Shown here in pieces: positions 52,154-63,788 of a stretch of DNA of 64,000 bases. The stretch lies in assembly GCA_016342345.1 (NCBI GenBank), contig JAEINO010000005.1, positions 54,374 through 118,373 of the forward strand. Reading direction: 5' to 3'. A model generated the notes under the pieces. It saw only the letters and a program-made list of their open reading frames with translations, ran no database searches and was not told the DNA's origin. The position numbers and the translations under genes are program-made. Origin of the DNA: Pseudodesulfovibrio sp. (GTDB taxonomy: Bacteria > Desulfobacterota > Desulfovibrionia > Desulfovibrionales > Desulfovibrionaceae). Within the stretch, counting starts at the first letter, position 1. Each line of letters opens with the position of its first letter.

Positions 52154-54226
52154 CTAGATTGGATAGTCAAGAGCTTCGGGAATCATGACCTCGGCAAGGG
52201 CGTTACCTGCACGGTCCTTGGCATTACGCGAACCAGACATGCACATATCAACCCTGGCCTTGAGCTCCATGAATTCCTTGAGATTTTCACGAGAACACTG
52301 GCCCTTGCATTCATTGAATCCATAAACGAGTTCAGTACAGATACGAGCGACTTCACCCGCGGCACGAGCAGCTTGCACGTGGCACAGATCCTTGTAAAAA
52401 CCGGTCAAGTCATCGATACCGTCTGCAAGTGTCGGACTCATGGGACCCTTCTCGATCAACTCCATGACATCCGAGGCCAGACAATATGGTCCGAGCAACC
52501 AGCCAAGCGCATCGGCCAGTGGAAAAGTCACGCCCTGACGTTTGTTATGAAAGAGCTTGCGTCCCGCATCGTCAGTGGAATTCTGGAGGTATTTCAAGGT
52601 CCACTGCCACAATTTCATGGCAGAGGAGATAACAAAACCGCCCAGACCGGGAACATCCGCGCCTGCTCGCTCCATCTGACGCGCCCATGCAGAAAGCGTG
52701 GCCTGGAAAACTTCACTCGTCATGGTCATGGTCAGGTGACGCCGTTGCACAGCCTCAGGACCTTCATAGGTGGCCTCAAGTTGTGTATCGGTCCACTTCT
52801 GCATGAGGAAACCGGGACAATCCTCGGTTATGCCGTATCCGCCCACAAGGGAAACAGCCTCACGCATCATGTTTGCACCAACACCCGTGTTCCAGAGCTT
52901 AACGCCCGGATTGAGAATGGCACCCAAGGCTTCCATGGAGGCATATTGAATGAGCGTGTCGCTCCTGAGTTCATCATAACGGGCCTGATTACGCTCACCT
53001 TCGGGGGTGTATTCCAGATCTATGAGTTCAACGACCTGATCCTGAAGCTTGCGCAGGACGGCAATCTGCTTGCGCGGGCTGGTGATGCCCTCGGCCTCGA
53101 AATGACTTTCCTTGGCCTTTTCAACGGAATCAAAATCATCGGCCAGACGTGAAGCGGCAAATGCCAGGGAACACCCGGCCTCGCCACTGGCCCAGACATC
53201 GACAAGTCGCTGAAGCGCATCCTCGTTGTTCTGGATGCCCTTGTCATAACGAGGACTTCCTTCCTTGGCAGCATCACCACCACGGAAACGGTTGCGATGA
53301 TAGCGAATAACAGGCTCGACTGCGGAAAGAAGCTTGGCTGAACTCATCAGGCCGACAGGAATGCGAGTACGATGAAAGACCGCACCAATGATCTCGGAAT
53401 GGTTATATTTGGGAACGATAACCCCGTCCACGATCTCGTAACCACCAATAATGCGATTGGCCGGAACCTTGAGGTTCAAAACGGGATCACGTGTGGAAGA
53501 GAGCTGATGGACCATCTTGAGTGTAGGTGCCCCGCGATCAAAGAGACCTTCGTCGCCCTCTTCGAGAATAATCATGAAAGAACCCTTGATGCGATCATCG
53601 TTGGATTCCACGGCAGCAGTAACAAAATTGGCAAAGTCCATGTTGGTAATGAAACGACCACGTTTGTCGATCTGAAGCATCGGCTCCTCGCCGTCCTTCC
53701 ATTCAGCGACGGTGGCCTTGCCGCAAAGCACGCCCGTATCAACGCCGATATAAGGCAGAGGTTCGGTCAATGCGAACGCACCACGCCAGATTTCACGATC
53801 CTCACCGGGTTGGGGTGGAACGCATTTGGACATGTAGAAGTCGCGCTGCTCGGGAGTGCCTTTTTCATGAATGGGAGCCAGAGCAAGATTGGAAGCCAGA
53901 GAACATGTGGCCGCTCCGGCATCGACCCAGGACAACTCGAAAGTGACCAGGGACAGGGCCAAATTCTTGGGACCCTCGATAAAGCCGCCCTGATGGGGGT
54001 CCATGAACAGTGCGGTCAGGCCCGACTGATCAAATGTGGTAAGGAGTTCACCTTTCTGGTCGGTCCATTCATGGGTATTTCGTGCGCCTTCGGCCACAAG
54101 CTTGGCAACAACGCTACGAGCGATTGAGCGGGCGGACTGAACTGACATTTGCAGGTCGAAACGATCAGCAAAACGCCACATTATTTGACGAACGTCGTCT
54201 CCCGGAAGAGTACGCAATGTATACAT
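52154..54226 (-). CDS. Long acyl-CoA dehydrogenase
   Basis: A 690 aa flavoprotein, larger than the usual 380-400 aa acyl-CoA dehydrogenase and closer in size to very-long-chain (VLCAD/ACAD9-like) types. Signatures: AFALTEP (start of the active-site region), FITNMDFANFVTAA, and the later AVSLVGGYGITED with the conserved QWT-like TDTQLEATYEG. The last about 190 residues form an extra helical domain. It oxidises an acyl-CoA and passes electrons to ETF. The start ATG 54226 follows caggaaagataat; the frame upstream is open but has no good site. Substrate length is unknown. The acyl-CoA synthetase at 29679-31382 could supply it. Confidence 0.85.
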   Translation of the reverse strand: MYTLRTLPGDDVRQIMWRFADRFDLQMSVQSARSIARSVVAKLVAEGARNTHEWTDQKGELLTTFDQSGLTALFMDPHQGGFIEGPKNLALSLVTFELSWVDAGAATCSLASNLALAPIHEKGTPEQRDFYMSKCVPPQPGEDREIWRGAFALTEPLPYIGVDTGVLCGKATVAEWKDGEEPMLQIDKRGRFITNMDFANFVTAAVESNDDRIKGSFMIILEEGDEGLFDRGAPTLKMVHQLSSTRDPVLNLKVPANRIIGGYEIVDGVIVPKYNHSEIIGAVFHRTRIPVGLMSSAKLLSAVEPVIRYHRNRFRGGDAAKEGSPRYDKGIQNNEDALQRLVDVWASGEAGCSLAFAASRLADDFDSVEKAKESHFEAEGITSPRKQIAVLRKLQDQVVELIDLEYTPEGERNQARYDELRSDTLIQYASMEALGAILNPGVKLWNTGVGANMMREAVSLVGGYGITEDCPGFLMQKWTDTQLEATYEGPEAVQRRHLTMTMTSEVFQATLSAWARQMERAGADVPGLGGFVISSAMKLWQWTLKYLQNSTDDAGRKLFHNKRQGVTFPLADALGWLLGPYCLASDVMELIEKGPMSPTLADGIDDLTGFYKDLCHVQAARAAGEVARICTELVYGFNECKGQCSRENLKEFMELKARVDMCMSGSRNAKDRAGNALAEVMIPEALDYPI

Positions 54227-54511
54227 ATTATCTTTCCTGAGTTTGATTTGGTGCCGATACTCTCGGACTCTATAATAATAGTTGCGGACGATAGGCCATT
54301 GTTCCTCGTGAGTCAAAGTGTTTTTGCCTTTCAAACGAGTGTTTAAGCGGCTTTCCGCTCCCATTTCGATCTGTTTTCCGGGCATCGCCCCCTGCAAAAA
54401 GAACCAGTTATCCTCACAATGTCGCCTGACAACTACAGACTAACGGCTTTGACTTCCTGCGCAATACCCTGCAAAGTAATACACAATACTGGAAAAGGAA
54501 GATTATGTAGA

Positions 54512-57500
54512 ATGACAAAAAACGGCACAAACATACAAGACATCACCTCTTCGCTCCGGGCATATTCATTCAGCCCGATCTCAGCGAACACGCCTGACCT
54601 CAAATCACTGGTCAATACGTTCATTCAGTATATCCAGACATCATCGACAGACCAAAACCAAGACGCCTCAATAATTTCCGAAAACACTCTCAATCTCTAT
54701 CGCATTGCCAGCAACTCCAAGGATTCACATATCATTCAGACATGCCTGCACGCGCTTCTGCGTTCGGGACGATTCGGACGAATTCTGGCCACAAGGTTCA
54801 TTGACAGCAAGACCATCCCCCTCCGGGAACTGGCTGCCAGAGTGACACCCATGGCAGCCTGCGACAGGCTCAGTCTGGCTCACGAAATGCTGCTGAACTA
54901 TCCGGGCAGTAACGACAAGAAAACTCTCTCATGGCTCGAAGCCATCATGGCTCCCCTAGCAGACACGGACCCGACAGAAATTGCTCCCTTTCTTGCAGAA
55001 CTCGGAGAAAGAGAGGAAACCCTGGCTTTCCCGGTCCGGCAATTAATCATGAACGGACTTTTCGGAAAATGGATAGAAACCCAACTCGAAACCGGGGCAA
55101 GCGACCAGGAACTCACAGACCTGTGCCGCATCGTCATGACTCTTGACGATGCAAAACAGGCACAGACTCTCGCCGTTTCAGTTTCCGTCGGATTCATCAA
55201 GCCCACTGCTCAAGTCATACAGACCATCACAACGGTAGCGGAAGCCAGGAGCAAACCCGTTCTCGACATGCTACTCAAGGTACTCAAGGATTCTGGAAAC
55301 GGACTTGCTGGCACATGTCTGGACGGCATTATCGCACAGGATCATCCGGCAACCGGCAAACTAATGGCCACCATCCGTACGAAAATGCCCGCGCTCAAAA
55401 AGGCTGTTGTCACTCGAGTTCCACTCCTTGATGACAAGGGATATGCAGATTATATTGCTGCACTGCCCGAAAAGCTGCGAACCGGAGCGCAAATTGAAGC
55501 CTTTGGCGTACTCAATGGCATTGCCCCGGATTTCATCAAAAATATCACCCGCGAAGGCACAGCCAAAGGCAGATCCATACCGCCCATGGTCGGAAACGGC
55601 ACAACTCCCGTGGTCCCTGACAGCGCAGAAGGTGCTTCCTGCAAAAAACCGGGGTTCCTTGCCAGACTGTTCAAACCCAGCCCGAAAAAGCTTGAAAAAC
55701 TCCTTCCCAAGTTCCGGCATGTCCGCAATCTGGACCTGACCTGCTCGCAAGTGGAAAACGAGGAACTGGACGGGCGGGAACTCACCAGCCTCAATCTGAG
55801 CAATTCCATTTTCATCAACACCAATTTCATTCGCGCCAAAATCGCATCCAGCAATCTGGCCGGAACCAGCTTTACCAACGGCTCGGCCACGGGTTCCACA
55901 TTCAACGCAAATGACTTCACCGGCGTAGACTTTACCGACCTGACCTTCACGAAGTGTTCCTTCAACATCTGCAATTTCACAGGTGCAGCCTTTACAAACT
56001 GCGAATTTCGCGAATGCAAATTCCGAAGTTGCACCATGGGTGGCGCAGCCTTTTTGAACGTCAAGATACGGCTGACCGGCATCATCACATCCGTACTGAC
56101 CAATAGCAGTTTCTACGGCAGCAACGTCCGCACTTCCCGATTCGAGGATGTTGATTTAACCGGCGCACATTTTATTGATGTCGATTTCCGGGGCGTGGAA
56201 TTCATCAACTCCGTCATGCACACCGTCTCGATCCACGACTCCATCTTTACATCGATAGACATGCCAGGATGCTCCATGACTCATTCGGTCATCCACAATT
56301 CTGACACAGGCCATGCCCTTTTCCTCACCAACAAAGTCAGACAACTGCCCACTTTCGCGCAGCAAATGGAAAAGAATCTCCCCCCATACAACAAGGAAAT
56401 CGATCCGAGCGCAGCACAAAAGGTCCTGATCACATGGTCCAGGGAGCTGACCTTTCTCAGACGTGAGCAGCGCATGGCATCCAACAACCGCCGCCGTCTG
56501 GCACGCGCCATCAACAGCATGGAGCGTGAAAAACAGGTCTATGTCCGCATCCTTCCCCATCTGCTTGAAACCGATGTTTTCGAACGAAAATTCAACCTTA
56601 AGAACGTGCCCTCATGCCGAGTCTGGGGCTACCACCCATGCCTGACGTCACTTGAACTTTCCAGACAATTCTTCCCGGACCACAAACCAGGCAAGGAAAC
56701 ACCCGAGGTTCGCATTCTCGCGGTATATGCCATGGGCAGTCTCGGCACCGTAGCCCAGACAGCCAAATCCGATCTCGACTGCTGGATTTGTTACGATGGA
56801 GACCTGAGCCTGGATGCGGAAACAGGACTCAAACGCAAGCTCGATGCTTTAGGCCTGTGGGCGGAAAGCGAATTTGGTCTGGAAGCCCATTTCTTTCCCA
56901 TGCGCATGGATGATGTCCGGGAAAACCGATTCAGTTCCGGTGACGAGGAAAGTTCCGGTTCAGCCCAGGCTCTACTGCTCAAGGAGGAATTCTATAGAAC
57001 GGCCCTCAAGATCTCAGGCAAGAATATAGCATGGTGGGTCACACCGGTCGGTGCCAACACGAAAAACTATGACGAATGTATCAAGGCCAGCCGCCGCTAC
57101 CCCGTGGCAGGCAAGCCGCGCCTTGAAGATTTCGGACATCTCGCGCCTGTCCCGCCCGACGAATATTTTGGTGGTTCTCTCTGGCAAATGGTCAAAGCCG
57201 TCCACTCTCCATTCAAATCAGTCCTCAAACTTGGCCTGCTCGAAACCTATGCCGATCCAAAAACAACACCGCTTTCTCTCTGCGACCGCATAAAAAAAAA
57301 TATCATCCTGAATCGCCGAGGTGTACGGCGTACTGATCCCTACGCCAGCCTGTTCAGCACCCTGCATGCCTACTATGCAAAACGAGGTGACAAGGAAGCC
57401 GCAGCACTGCACACCGAATCATTCATGCTCAAGGCCAACCTGTGTGACATCCCATTTTTCATGAATCGCGCAGCTCGTCTCGAAGATCAGAGCCTGATTA

Positions 57501-58348
57501 GCACCCTGTTCGGACCAGGATACGTAAACCCGGACAAAGTGTGTAACAGCAACGCAGTCTGGTCCTTCAACAAATCCCTCAAGATGGGATCAAGTGTCAG
57601 TAATTACATGGTAAACACGTACCAACGGATTCAGTCAGGGCTGTCCGCCAATGGCAAGAGCGAAGCCTTCATCAACGCCAAGGATCTGACCCGCATGGGA
57701 CGTCGCATCGGTGCCAATTTCTCGAAAAAAAAGCACAAGATCATGCGTGTGCCTTTCATGGATACCAAAGAAGGCGGGTTCGCCATTCTCCATTTCTCCG
57801 CCCAAAAAGCTCCCGGCAAAAAACCCATATGGGTCGTACGCGGCGGCTCCAGATCCGAGGCCAAAAAAGCCACCGAAGCACTCCAACTCCTGCAACAAAG
57901 TGGCGATCCCGCCCACATGCTCGCATGGCTGCTGGCCAATCGGATATATCACCCCAAAAGTCTGCTCCAGGCCGACCGCACCGTGGCCCCTATATCAGTG
58001 GCCGACCTCCAGAAGGTCATGCCAGCCATGTATGATTTTTTTCCCTTCAACAAGACATTCGAGCGCGACATCAACGAAGGGCTCGATACCGAGCGGGTTA
58101 CCCGCGTCTTCTTCATCTTCAACCTGACCGCGCCCCACGATGCCCAGAAGATCGAGCAAGCCTCTGTCATATATGCAACCAACTGGGGCGAAATGTTTTG
58201 CCGGACATTCCTCAACCCCGGTCTGCTGCTCGAAAAACACCCATCGCGGTTCCTGGCCCAGAATCTCGATCAACCAGTGACGGACATACCAGAGATGATC
58301 CTGTTCCTGCCAAAAGGATCACAATGCAAACGAATTTCACTTATATAA
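54512..58348 (+). CDS. Class I adenylate cyclase with helical and pentapeptide-repeat N-terminus
   Basis: A 1278 aa protein. Residues 1-400 are helical, of HEAT-repeat character. Residues about 408-593 form a pentapeptide-repeat beta-helix (for example NLDLTCSQVE, then TNFIRAKIASSNLAG, TGVDFTDLTFTKCSFNICNFTG). The C-terminal part (about 650-1278) is a class I (enterobacterial CyaA-type) adenylate cyclase: YAMGSLGTVAQTAKSDLDCWICYD with GS near 741 and the metal Asps near 753-755, followed by EAHFFPMRMDDVRENRF and PPDEYFGGSLWQM. It makes cAMP in the cytoplasm. In E. coli the cyclase domain is N-terminal and regulated by the phosphotransferase system; here the input domain is a different N-terminal fusion. 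The start is ATG 54512 behind aaggaag. Confidence 0.85.
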   Translation: MTKNGTNIQDITSSLRAYSFSPISANTPDLKSLVNTFIQYIQTSSTDQNQDASIISENTLNLYRIASNSKDSHIIQTCLHALLRSGRFGRILATRFIDSKTIPLRELAARVTPMAACDRLSLAHEMLLNYPGSNDKKTLSWLEAIMAPLADTDPTEIAPFLAELGEREETLAFPVRQLIMNGLFGKWIETQLETGASDQELTDLCRIVMTLDDAKQAQTLAVSVSVGFIKPTAQVIQTITTVAEARSKPVLDMLLKVLKDSGNGLAGTCLDGIIAQDHPATGKLMATIRTKMPALKKAVVTRVPLLDDKGYADYIAALPEKLRTGAQIEAFGVLNGIAPDFIKNITREGTAKGRSIPPMVGNGTTPVVPDSAEGASCKKPGFLARLFKPSPKKLEKLLPKFRHVRNLDLTCSQVENEELDGRELTSLNLSNSIFINTNFIRAKIASSNLAGTSFTNGSATGSTFNANDFTGVDFTDLTFTKCSFNICNFTGAAFTNCEFRECKFRSCTMGGAAFLNVKIRLTGIITSVLTNSSFYGSNVRTSRFEDVDLTGAHFIDVDFRGVEFINSVMHTVSIHDSIFTSIDMPGCSMTHSVIHNSDTGHALFLTNKVRQLPTFAQQMEKNLPPYNKEIDPSAAQKVLITWSRELTFLRREQRMASNNRRRLARAINSMEREKQVYVRILPHLLETDVFERKFNLKNVPSCRVWGYHPCLTSLELSRQFFPDHKPGKETPEVRILAVYAMGSLGTVAQTAKSDLDCWICYDGDLSLDAETGLKRKLDALGLWAESEFGLEAHFFPMRMDDVRENRFSSGDEESSGSAQALLLKEEFYRTALKISGKNIAWWVTPVGANTKNYDECIKASRRYPVAGKPRLEDFGHLAPVPPDEYFGGSLWQMVKAVHSPFKSVLKLGLLETYADPKTTPLSLCDRIKKNIILNRRGVRRTDPYASLFSTLHAYYAKRGDKEAAALHTESFMLKANLCDIPFFMNRAARLEDQSLISTLFGPGYVNPDKVCNSNAVWSFNKSLKMGSSVSNYMVNTYQRIQSGLSANGKSEAFINAKDLTRMGRRIGANFSKKKHKIMRVPFMDTKEGGFAILHFSAQKAPGKKPIWVVRGGSRSEAKKATEALQLLQQSGDPAHMLAWLLANRIYHPKSLLQADRTVAPISVADLQKVMPAMYDFFPFNKTFERDINEGLDTERVTRVFFIFNLTAPHDAQKIEQASVIYATNWGEMFCRTFLNPGLLLEKHPSRFLAQNLDQPVTDIPEMILFLPKGSQCKRISLI

Positions 58349-58517
58349 AGAGACATCCCCCATCCACCATCCTTTCCTAAACTTTTTTCATGCAAGTTCG
58401 CACGGACATGGAATGCTTCATCATAATAAAAACAGTAAGAGCACGATATGTACGGAGACACATTCGCGCGAATCTGAAAGGAGTGACAGAGGTGTGATAT
58501 TCAATAAAGACAGAAAA

Positions 58518-59006
58518 TCAGAAACGGTAGCAATAAAATTTCACGTCCACATCCATAAGCGGGACTGACAACGGCACCTGCTCACGCGGGACTTCCACAA
58601 AACCGTTTTTTTCATAGAATCGATGGGCAGCGTGATAAACATCCACGGTGCCGAGATATATTTCCCGAACGCCCACATCGCCGGACCATTCAAGAAGAGT
58701 CGCCATCAACGCTGCAGCCACGCCCATTTGCTTGCCGCGATAATTCTTTTTCACGAACATCTTGCGCAAGGCCGCAATCCCGTTGCCGACATCTTTGATG
58801 GCAATGGTACCAGCCAGATCGTCGCCAACTGACGCCAACCAGAAATTACCAATTCCCTGTTGATAATAGCCGGGAATGTCGGACAAATCAGTCTGCTTCT
58901 CCGCCGAGGTTGCAACACCGAATTCCTGGATCTGAATAGAAGTAATGAGATCAATGACAAGATCAGGGTCTTCGTTTTCGTAGGGCTTAATCTGCATGGG
59001 GGTCAT
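58518..59006 (-). CDS. GNAT-family acetyltransferase
   Basis: A 162 aa N-acetyltransferase with the acetyl-CoA-binding region MFVKKNYRGKQMGVAAALM (R/Q-x-x-G-x-G/A type) and a C-terminal FYEKNGFVEV. The substrate is unknown. The ATG 59006 overlaps the stop of holB by 4 bases (ATGA) with aaggatgac just before it, so the two genes are translationally coupled. Confidence 0.83.
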   Translation of the reverse strand: MTPMQIKPYENEDPDLVIDLITSIQIQEFGVATSAEKQTDLSDIPGYYQQGIGNFWLASVGDDLAGTIAIKDVGNGIAALRKMFVKKNYRGKQMGVAAALMATLLEWSGDVGVREIYLGTVDVYHAAHRFYEKNGFVEVPREQVPLSVPLMDVDVKFYCYRF

Positions 59007-59842
59007 GTCATCCTTGTGGCAACCCAATCCAGAACCATGGCCGGATTCACGGGGACCGACGTATTAAGGGCGTCTTGAGCCTGCTCGAGAACAAGATCAA
59101 TTCTCCGCAAACCTCTCAAATCATACATCTGAACCAGTCCGGAGGAAAGCGGTGTACCGCATGTCCCGGACAAGGCTTCACGCAACTCTCGCTGCATGCC
59201 GAGCACCACCTGCATGGCAAGATTCTTGTCCACGGCTCCCTTGGGAGAAGTCCGTTCGAACCAACCACGACCGGTACGCCAGAAATTTGCCAAGGCAGTC
59301 GTCCATTCAGTGATTTCAGGCTCATTCCGACGAACATCCGGCCAGCCCATTGTAATCACCCACGACCGGGACACAAGGGTTTCGAGCAACCGTTCGCGCT
59401 GGGGTGCAGCCAGCACAAAAACGTTACCCGGACGCGGTTCCTCAAGAGATTTGAGCAATGCATTGGCCGCCTCTGTCTTGAACATCTGGGCCTCGGCAAA
59501 TATGGACACACGAAAACCATCACCATTGGGAGGCTGGCCCCATGTGCCACGCTGATCGCGGATCGTACCGATCTTGATCACCCCTTCACGACCGTCGAAA
59601 AAAAGAAGATCATTAAAAACAAGATCACCGATCTGCCTGCATGCCGGACACTGGCCGCACGGGATGGAACCGGACGCACAATTAAGGCGCATGGCCCAAT
59701 AAAGAGCGAGGGCGACACGAGCGTCCGCATCGCCACCCTCAATGACTATGGATTGGGGAGGATCATGAGCAATGGCATTCAAACGACTGACCGCATGTTC
59801 CTGCCCAATCAGGGCGGCCAGCGGATCGGCGTTCATGGTCAT
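59003..59842 (-). CDS. holB: DNA polymerase III delta' subunit
   Basis: A 279 aa clamp-loader subunit. The N-terminus IGQEHAVSRL, a Cys cluster that should bind zinc (NCASGSIPCGQCPACRQ, about residues 54-70), then EAQMFKTEAANALLKSLEEP and VLAAPQRERLLETLVSRS are characteristic of the HolB/DnaX AAA+ fold. The Walker A position reads EGGDADARVA, degenerate as in other delta' proteins. It works in the replisome to load the sliding clamp. ATG 59842 follows gaggagtatgcg. It is 165 bases downstream of purA. Confidence 0.9.
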   Translation of the reverse strand: MTMNADPLAALIGQEHAVSRLNAIAHDPPQSIVIEGGDADARVALALYWAMRLNCASGSIPCGQCPACRQIGDLVFNDLLFFDGREGVIKIGTIRDQRGTWGQPPNGDGFRVSIFAEAQMFKTEAANALLKSLEEPRPGNVFVLAAPQRERLLETLVSRSWVITMGWPDVRRNEPEITEWTTALANFWRTGRGWFERTSPKGAVDKNLAMQVVLGMQRELREALSGTCGTPLSSGLVQMYDLRGLRRIDLVLEQAQDALNTSVPVNPAMVLDWVATRMT

Positions 59843-60007
59843 CGCATACTCCTCGAATTAGCAGTCCCTAAAACGTCTGAGCCACAGGCAATTCCACAGC
59901 TAGCCAGACATATCCGACAAAAGAGATTCAACCTCAATGCGCATTCCCATACGCGCAAGATCGACTCCTTTCAGCCGCAAAACAAAAAACCTTTCCCCGA
60001 CAACCAA

Positions 60008-61273
<1,266 letters not shown>

Positions 61274-61383
61274 TTATTGCTCCTTGAAATGCCGGGTTTA
61301 TTGCCCCGGCGTAAATTGCGCACACATCCGGTTATCTTCCGTAAGTATAAAGACGTACGTCTGTCAACCGAACAGAACAGCAA

Positions 61384-61782
61384 TTATTTCTTGTTTTTTG
61401 GAGTGAGGGTGAGCAGCTTTCCGCGATGCTCCTTCTTTGCATCCAGGGACGGAACTTCAAACAGATCGACTGGTGCCTGTTCTTTTCCGGACACACCCTT
61501 TCCGGAAACATCCGGCGCAGTCAATGCGGCAAGATCAAGCCCGACAGGATCATCGCCCGGCATTCTGGACTGAGCCCAATTGTAGTTGAAAAGCTGATTT
61601 TTGAGGCGGGTCGACTGAATGAGGTTAAACACCAGAACAGACTCTTCCCACCGCTTGGTGGGCTCAAAATGGCGTACTTTTTCAGCATATTTTTCCCATA
61701 GGCTCATGAGAGATGCCTCATCATAGCCATTGATCTGTCGCGCCAGCTTCAACAGTGCCTTTTCAATATAACTCTCTGACAT
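61384..61782 (-). CDS. Conserved hypothetical protein
   Basis: A 132 aa soluble protein without signal peptide or membrane helix. The N-terminal 70 residues are helical (KALLKLARQINGYDEASLMSLWEKYAEKV, then TKRWEESVLVFNLIQSTRLKNQLFNYNW) and the rest is a low-complexity charged tail with PKNKK at the end. I do not recognise a family. ATG 61782 follows caaggaagaatta, a good site. It is 110 bases upstream of purA on the same strand. Confidence 0.75.
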   Translation of the reverse strand: MSESYIEKALLKLARQINGYDEASLMSLWEKYAEKVRHFEPTKRWEESVLVFNLIQSTRLKNQLFNYNWAQSRMPGDDPVGLDLAALTAPDVSGKGVSGKEQAPVDLFEVPSLDAKKEHRGKLLTLTPKNKK

Positions 61783-62012
61783 TAATTCTTCCTTGTATGT
61801 TCTCAGCGCGAACGCCGGGATTTACTTCATACCAAAAATACCTGCAACCCGCCAACGTAAAATATCCTCTTCCTCGGAAGCAGGAACACGATCAATTCAA
61901 TATCAAAAAGTCATCAGGCAATCCCGATTTCCTTGGATAGCAAAGGGGGAAAGACACTCAGCCGTCCATGCCATGAACAAAAGCATCCCGCCATGACGAC
62001 AAAAACAACTGG

Positions 62013-62047
62013 AAAAGGTCGTCCCAATTCAATGGGACGACCTTTTT
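62013..62047 (-). terminator. Terminator of the chemoreceptor gene
   Basis: Near-perfect inverted repeat AAAGGTCGTCCCA / TGGGACGACCTTT (13 bp, 6-base loop) with T-runs on both sides, 29 bases past the chemoreceptor stop. Confidence 0.85.
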
Positions 62048-62075
62048 ATAACCTGTAGCTATCTAAGAACGTCTT

Positions 62076-63788
62076 CTAGAACCGCTCAAACCCGGTATCA
62101 TCGTCAGCGGCCATATCAAGGTCAAGCCCGCCATCGTCCTGGGAAGCCGATGCCTGACGAGGGGCTGACTTTGAAGCCGCTATGGGTTTCGGACTGGTTC
62201 CGCCCCGTTTTGTCGGCGGATTATGAGCAGCCTTGACCGTCACCTTCTTGGCCTGTTGCATCGGAGAATCCCGAGCCCCGACCTTGAAGAAGCGAATGGC
62301 CTGCTGCAACTGAACGGACTGACTGGATAATTCCTCCGCAGTAGAGGCAACTTCCTCGGATGCGGATGCGTTTTGCTGAATGACCTTGTCCAATTCCTGA
62401 ATGGCCCTGTTCACCTGGTCGCCGCCTGCATTCTGCTCATTGGTGGCAGCAGATATTTCCTGCACCAGCTCCGCAGTCTTGTGAATATCCGGGACAATCT
62501 TGCCAAGAAGTTCTCCAGCCTCCTCGGCCACTCTGACGCTGGAAGTGGACAATTCGCTGATCTCGGCGGCAGCAGTTCCACTCCGCTCGGCCAACTTGCG
62601 GACTTCAGCAGCGACAACGGCAAAGCCCTTGCCATGTTCACCGGCTCGGGCAGCCTCGATAGCCGCATTCAATGCCAGCAAATTGGTCTGCCGAGCAATC
62701 TCCTCGATAATGAGGATCTTGTCTGCAATCTGCTTCATGGCATCCACGGTCTTGGCAACAGCCTGTCCACCGCGCTCGGTATCCGAAGCCGCCTGAATGG
62801 TCATGGAATTGGTGGTCTGTGCATTTTCAGCATTCTGACCGATACTTGATGTCATCTCTTCCATGGAGGCGGAAACTTCCTCAACGCTGGAAGCCTGTTC
62901 CGTGGCTCCCTCCGACAACTCGATGGATGATGCGGCAAGCTCCTCGCTACCGGCGGCCACCTGTTCGCTGGCGCTAGTGACCTCTCCCACGACTCGGCGC
63001 AGCTCGCTGAGCATGTTTGCCATTGCCTGGGACAACTGCCCCACCTCATCCTCGCTATAGACCTTGATATTTCTGGTCAGATCACCGGTTGCCATGCGAT
63101 TGGACACTTCAACAGCCTCTTGCAGCGGCATAACCATGCCTCGGACCACGAACAGGACAATGGCCACAAGAATTCCCATGGCAAGAATCGTGGGAATAAG
63201 AATCTTCCAACGAAGCGAAGCCACCTGGGCATCAACATCATCAACGTAAATACCGCTACCTATGATCCAGCCCCAGGGCTTGTATTGCTTGACAAAGGAC
63301 ACCTTGCCCTGTGGCTTGTCAAAGCCGGGCTTGTCCCATACATAATCTACGAAACCTTCGCCGCTCTTCTTGCAGACATTGACCATTTCAACGAACAGAT
63401 ATTTGCCTGTCGGATCTTTTGTGCCACTGACGTCCTTTCCTTCCAGGGCAGAATTGACAGGATGCATGATCATCGTGGGTCCCATGTCGTTGATCCAGTA
63501 ATAATTGGTCCCCATGTACCGGGTGGCCCTGACCTCGGCAGCCGCTTCAGCCTGAGCCTCTTCCTTGGTCAAGGCACCGCTTGAAGCTTGCTGACCATAA
63601 TAGGCGATAACGGAATAGGCTGTTTCGACAGCACTTTTGGTGGCCGTGCGTTTCTCCTGCATGAGCAAATCAGCTACAACCGGAAGGAAATACCCGAGAA
63701 GACCCAATACAACCAACAACACGGTGGAAAGAAAGATACTGAGGATCTTGCTTCTCATCCCCCAATCGCGAAATCTTTTGATAGCCAT
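62076..63788 (-). CDS. Methyl-accepting chemotaxis protein with Cache sensor and CheR-docking tail
   Basis: A 570 aa receptor. TM1 is about 12-35, then a single-Cache (sCache_2-type) periplasmic domain ([25 protein letters not shown], then KYLFVEMV and [17 protein letters not shown]), TM2 (about 190-215), HAMP and a cytoplasmic signalling domain with the hairpin tip [42 protein letters not shown]. The C-terminus is a flexible linker ending GFERF, which matches the x-[FYWH]-x2-[FYWH] pattern of CheR/CheB docking pentapeptides. Cache domains of this type often bind small organic acids. The ATG 63788 lies directly after ggggggcct; alternative upstream starts lack a site. Confidence 0.9.
   Translation of the reverse strand: MAIKRFRDWGMRSKILSIFLSTVLLVVLGLLGYFLPVVADLLMQEKRTATKSAVETAYSVIAYYGQQASSGALTKEEAQAEAAAEVRATRYMGTNYYWINDMGPTMIMHPVNSALEGKDVSGTKDPTGKYLFVEMVNVCKKSGEGFVDYVWDKPGFDKPQGKVSFVKQYKPWGWIIGSGIYVDDVDAQVASLRWKILIPTILAMGILVAIVLFVVRGMVMPLQEAVEVSNRMATGDLTRNIKVYSEDEVGQLSQAMANMLSELRRVVGEVTSASEQVAAGSEELAASSIELSEGATEQASSVEEVSASMEEMTSSIGQNAENAQTTNSMTIQAASDTERGGQAVAKTVDAMKQIADKILIIEEIARQTNLLALNAAIEAARAGEHGKGFAVVAAEVRKLAERSGTAAAEISELSTSSVRVAEEAGELLGKIVPDIHKTAELVQEISAATNEQNAGGDQVNRAIQELDKVIQQNASASEEVASTAEELSSQSVQLQQAIRFFKVGARDSPMQQAKKVTVKAAHNPPTKRGGTSPKPIAASKSAPRQASASQDDGGLDLDMAADDDTGFERF

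Noticed and set aside
54227..54397. N-terminal extension of the acyl-CoA dehydrogenase
   Set aside because: The added 57 residues are basic and unlike the family, and the ATG at 54226 has a strong ribosome site.
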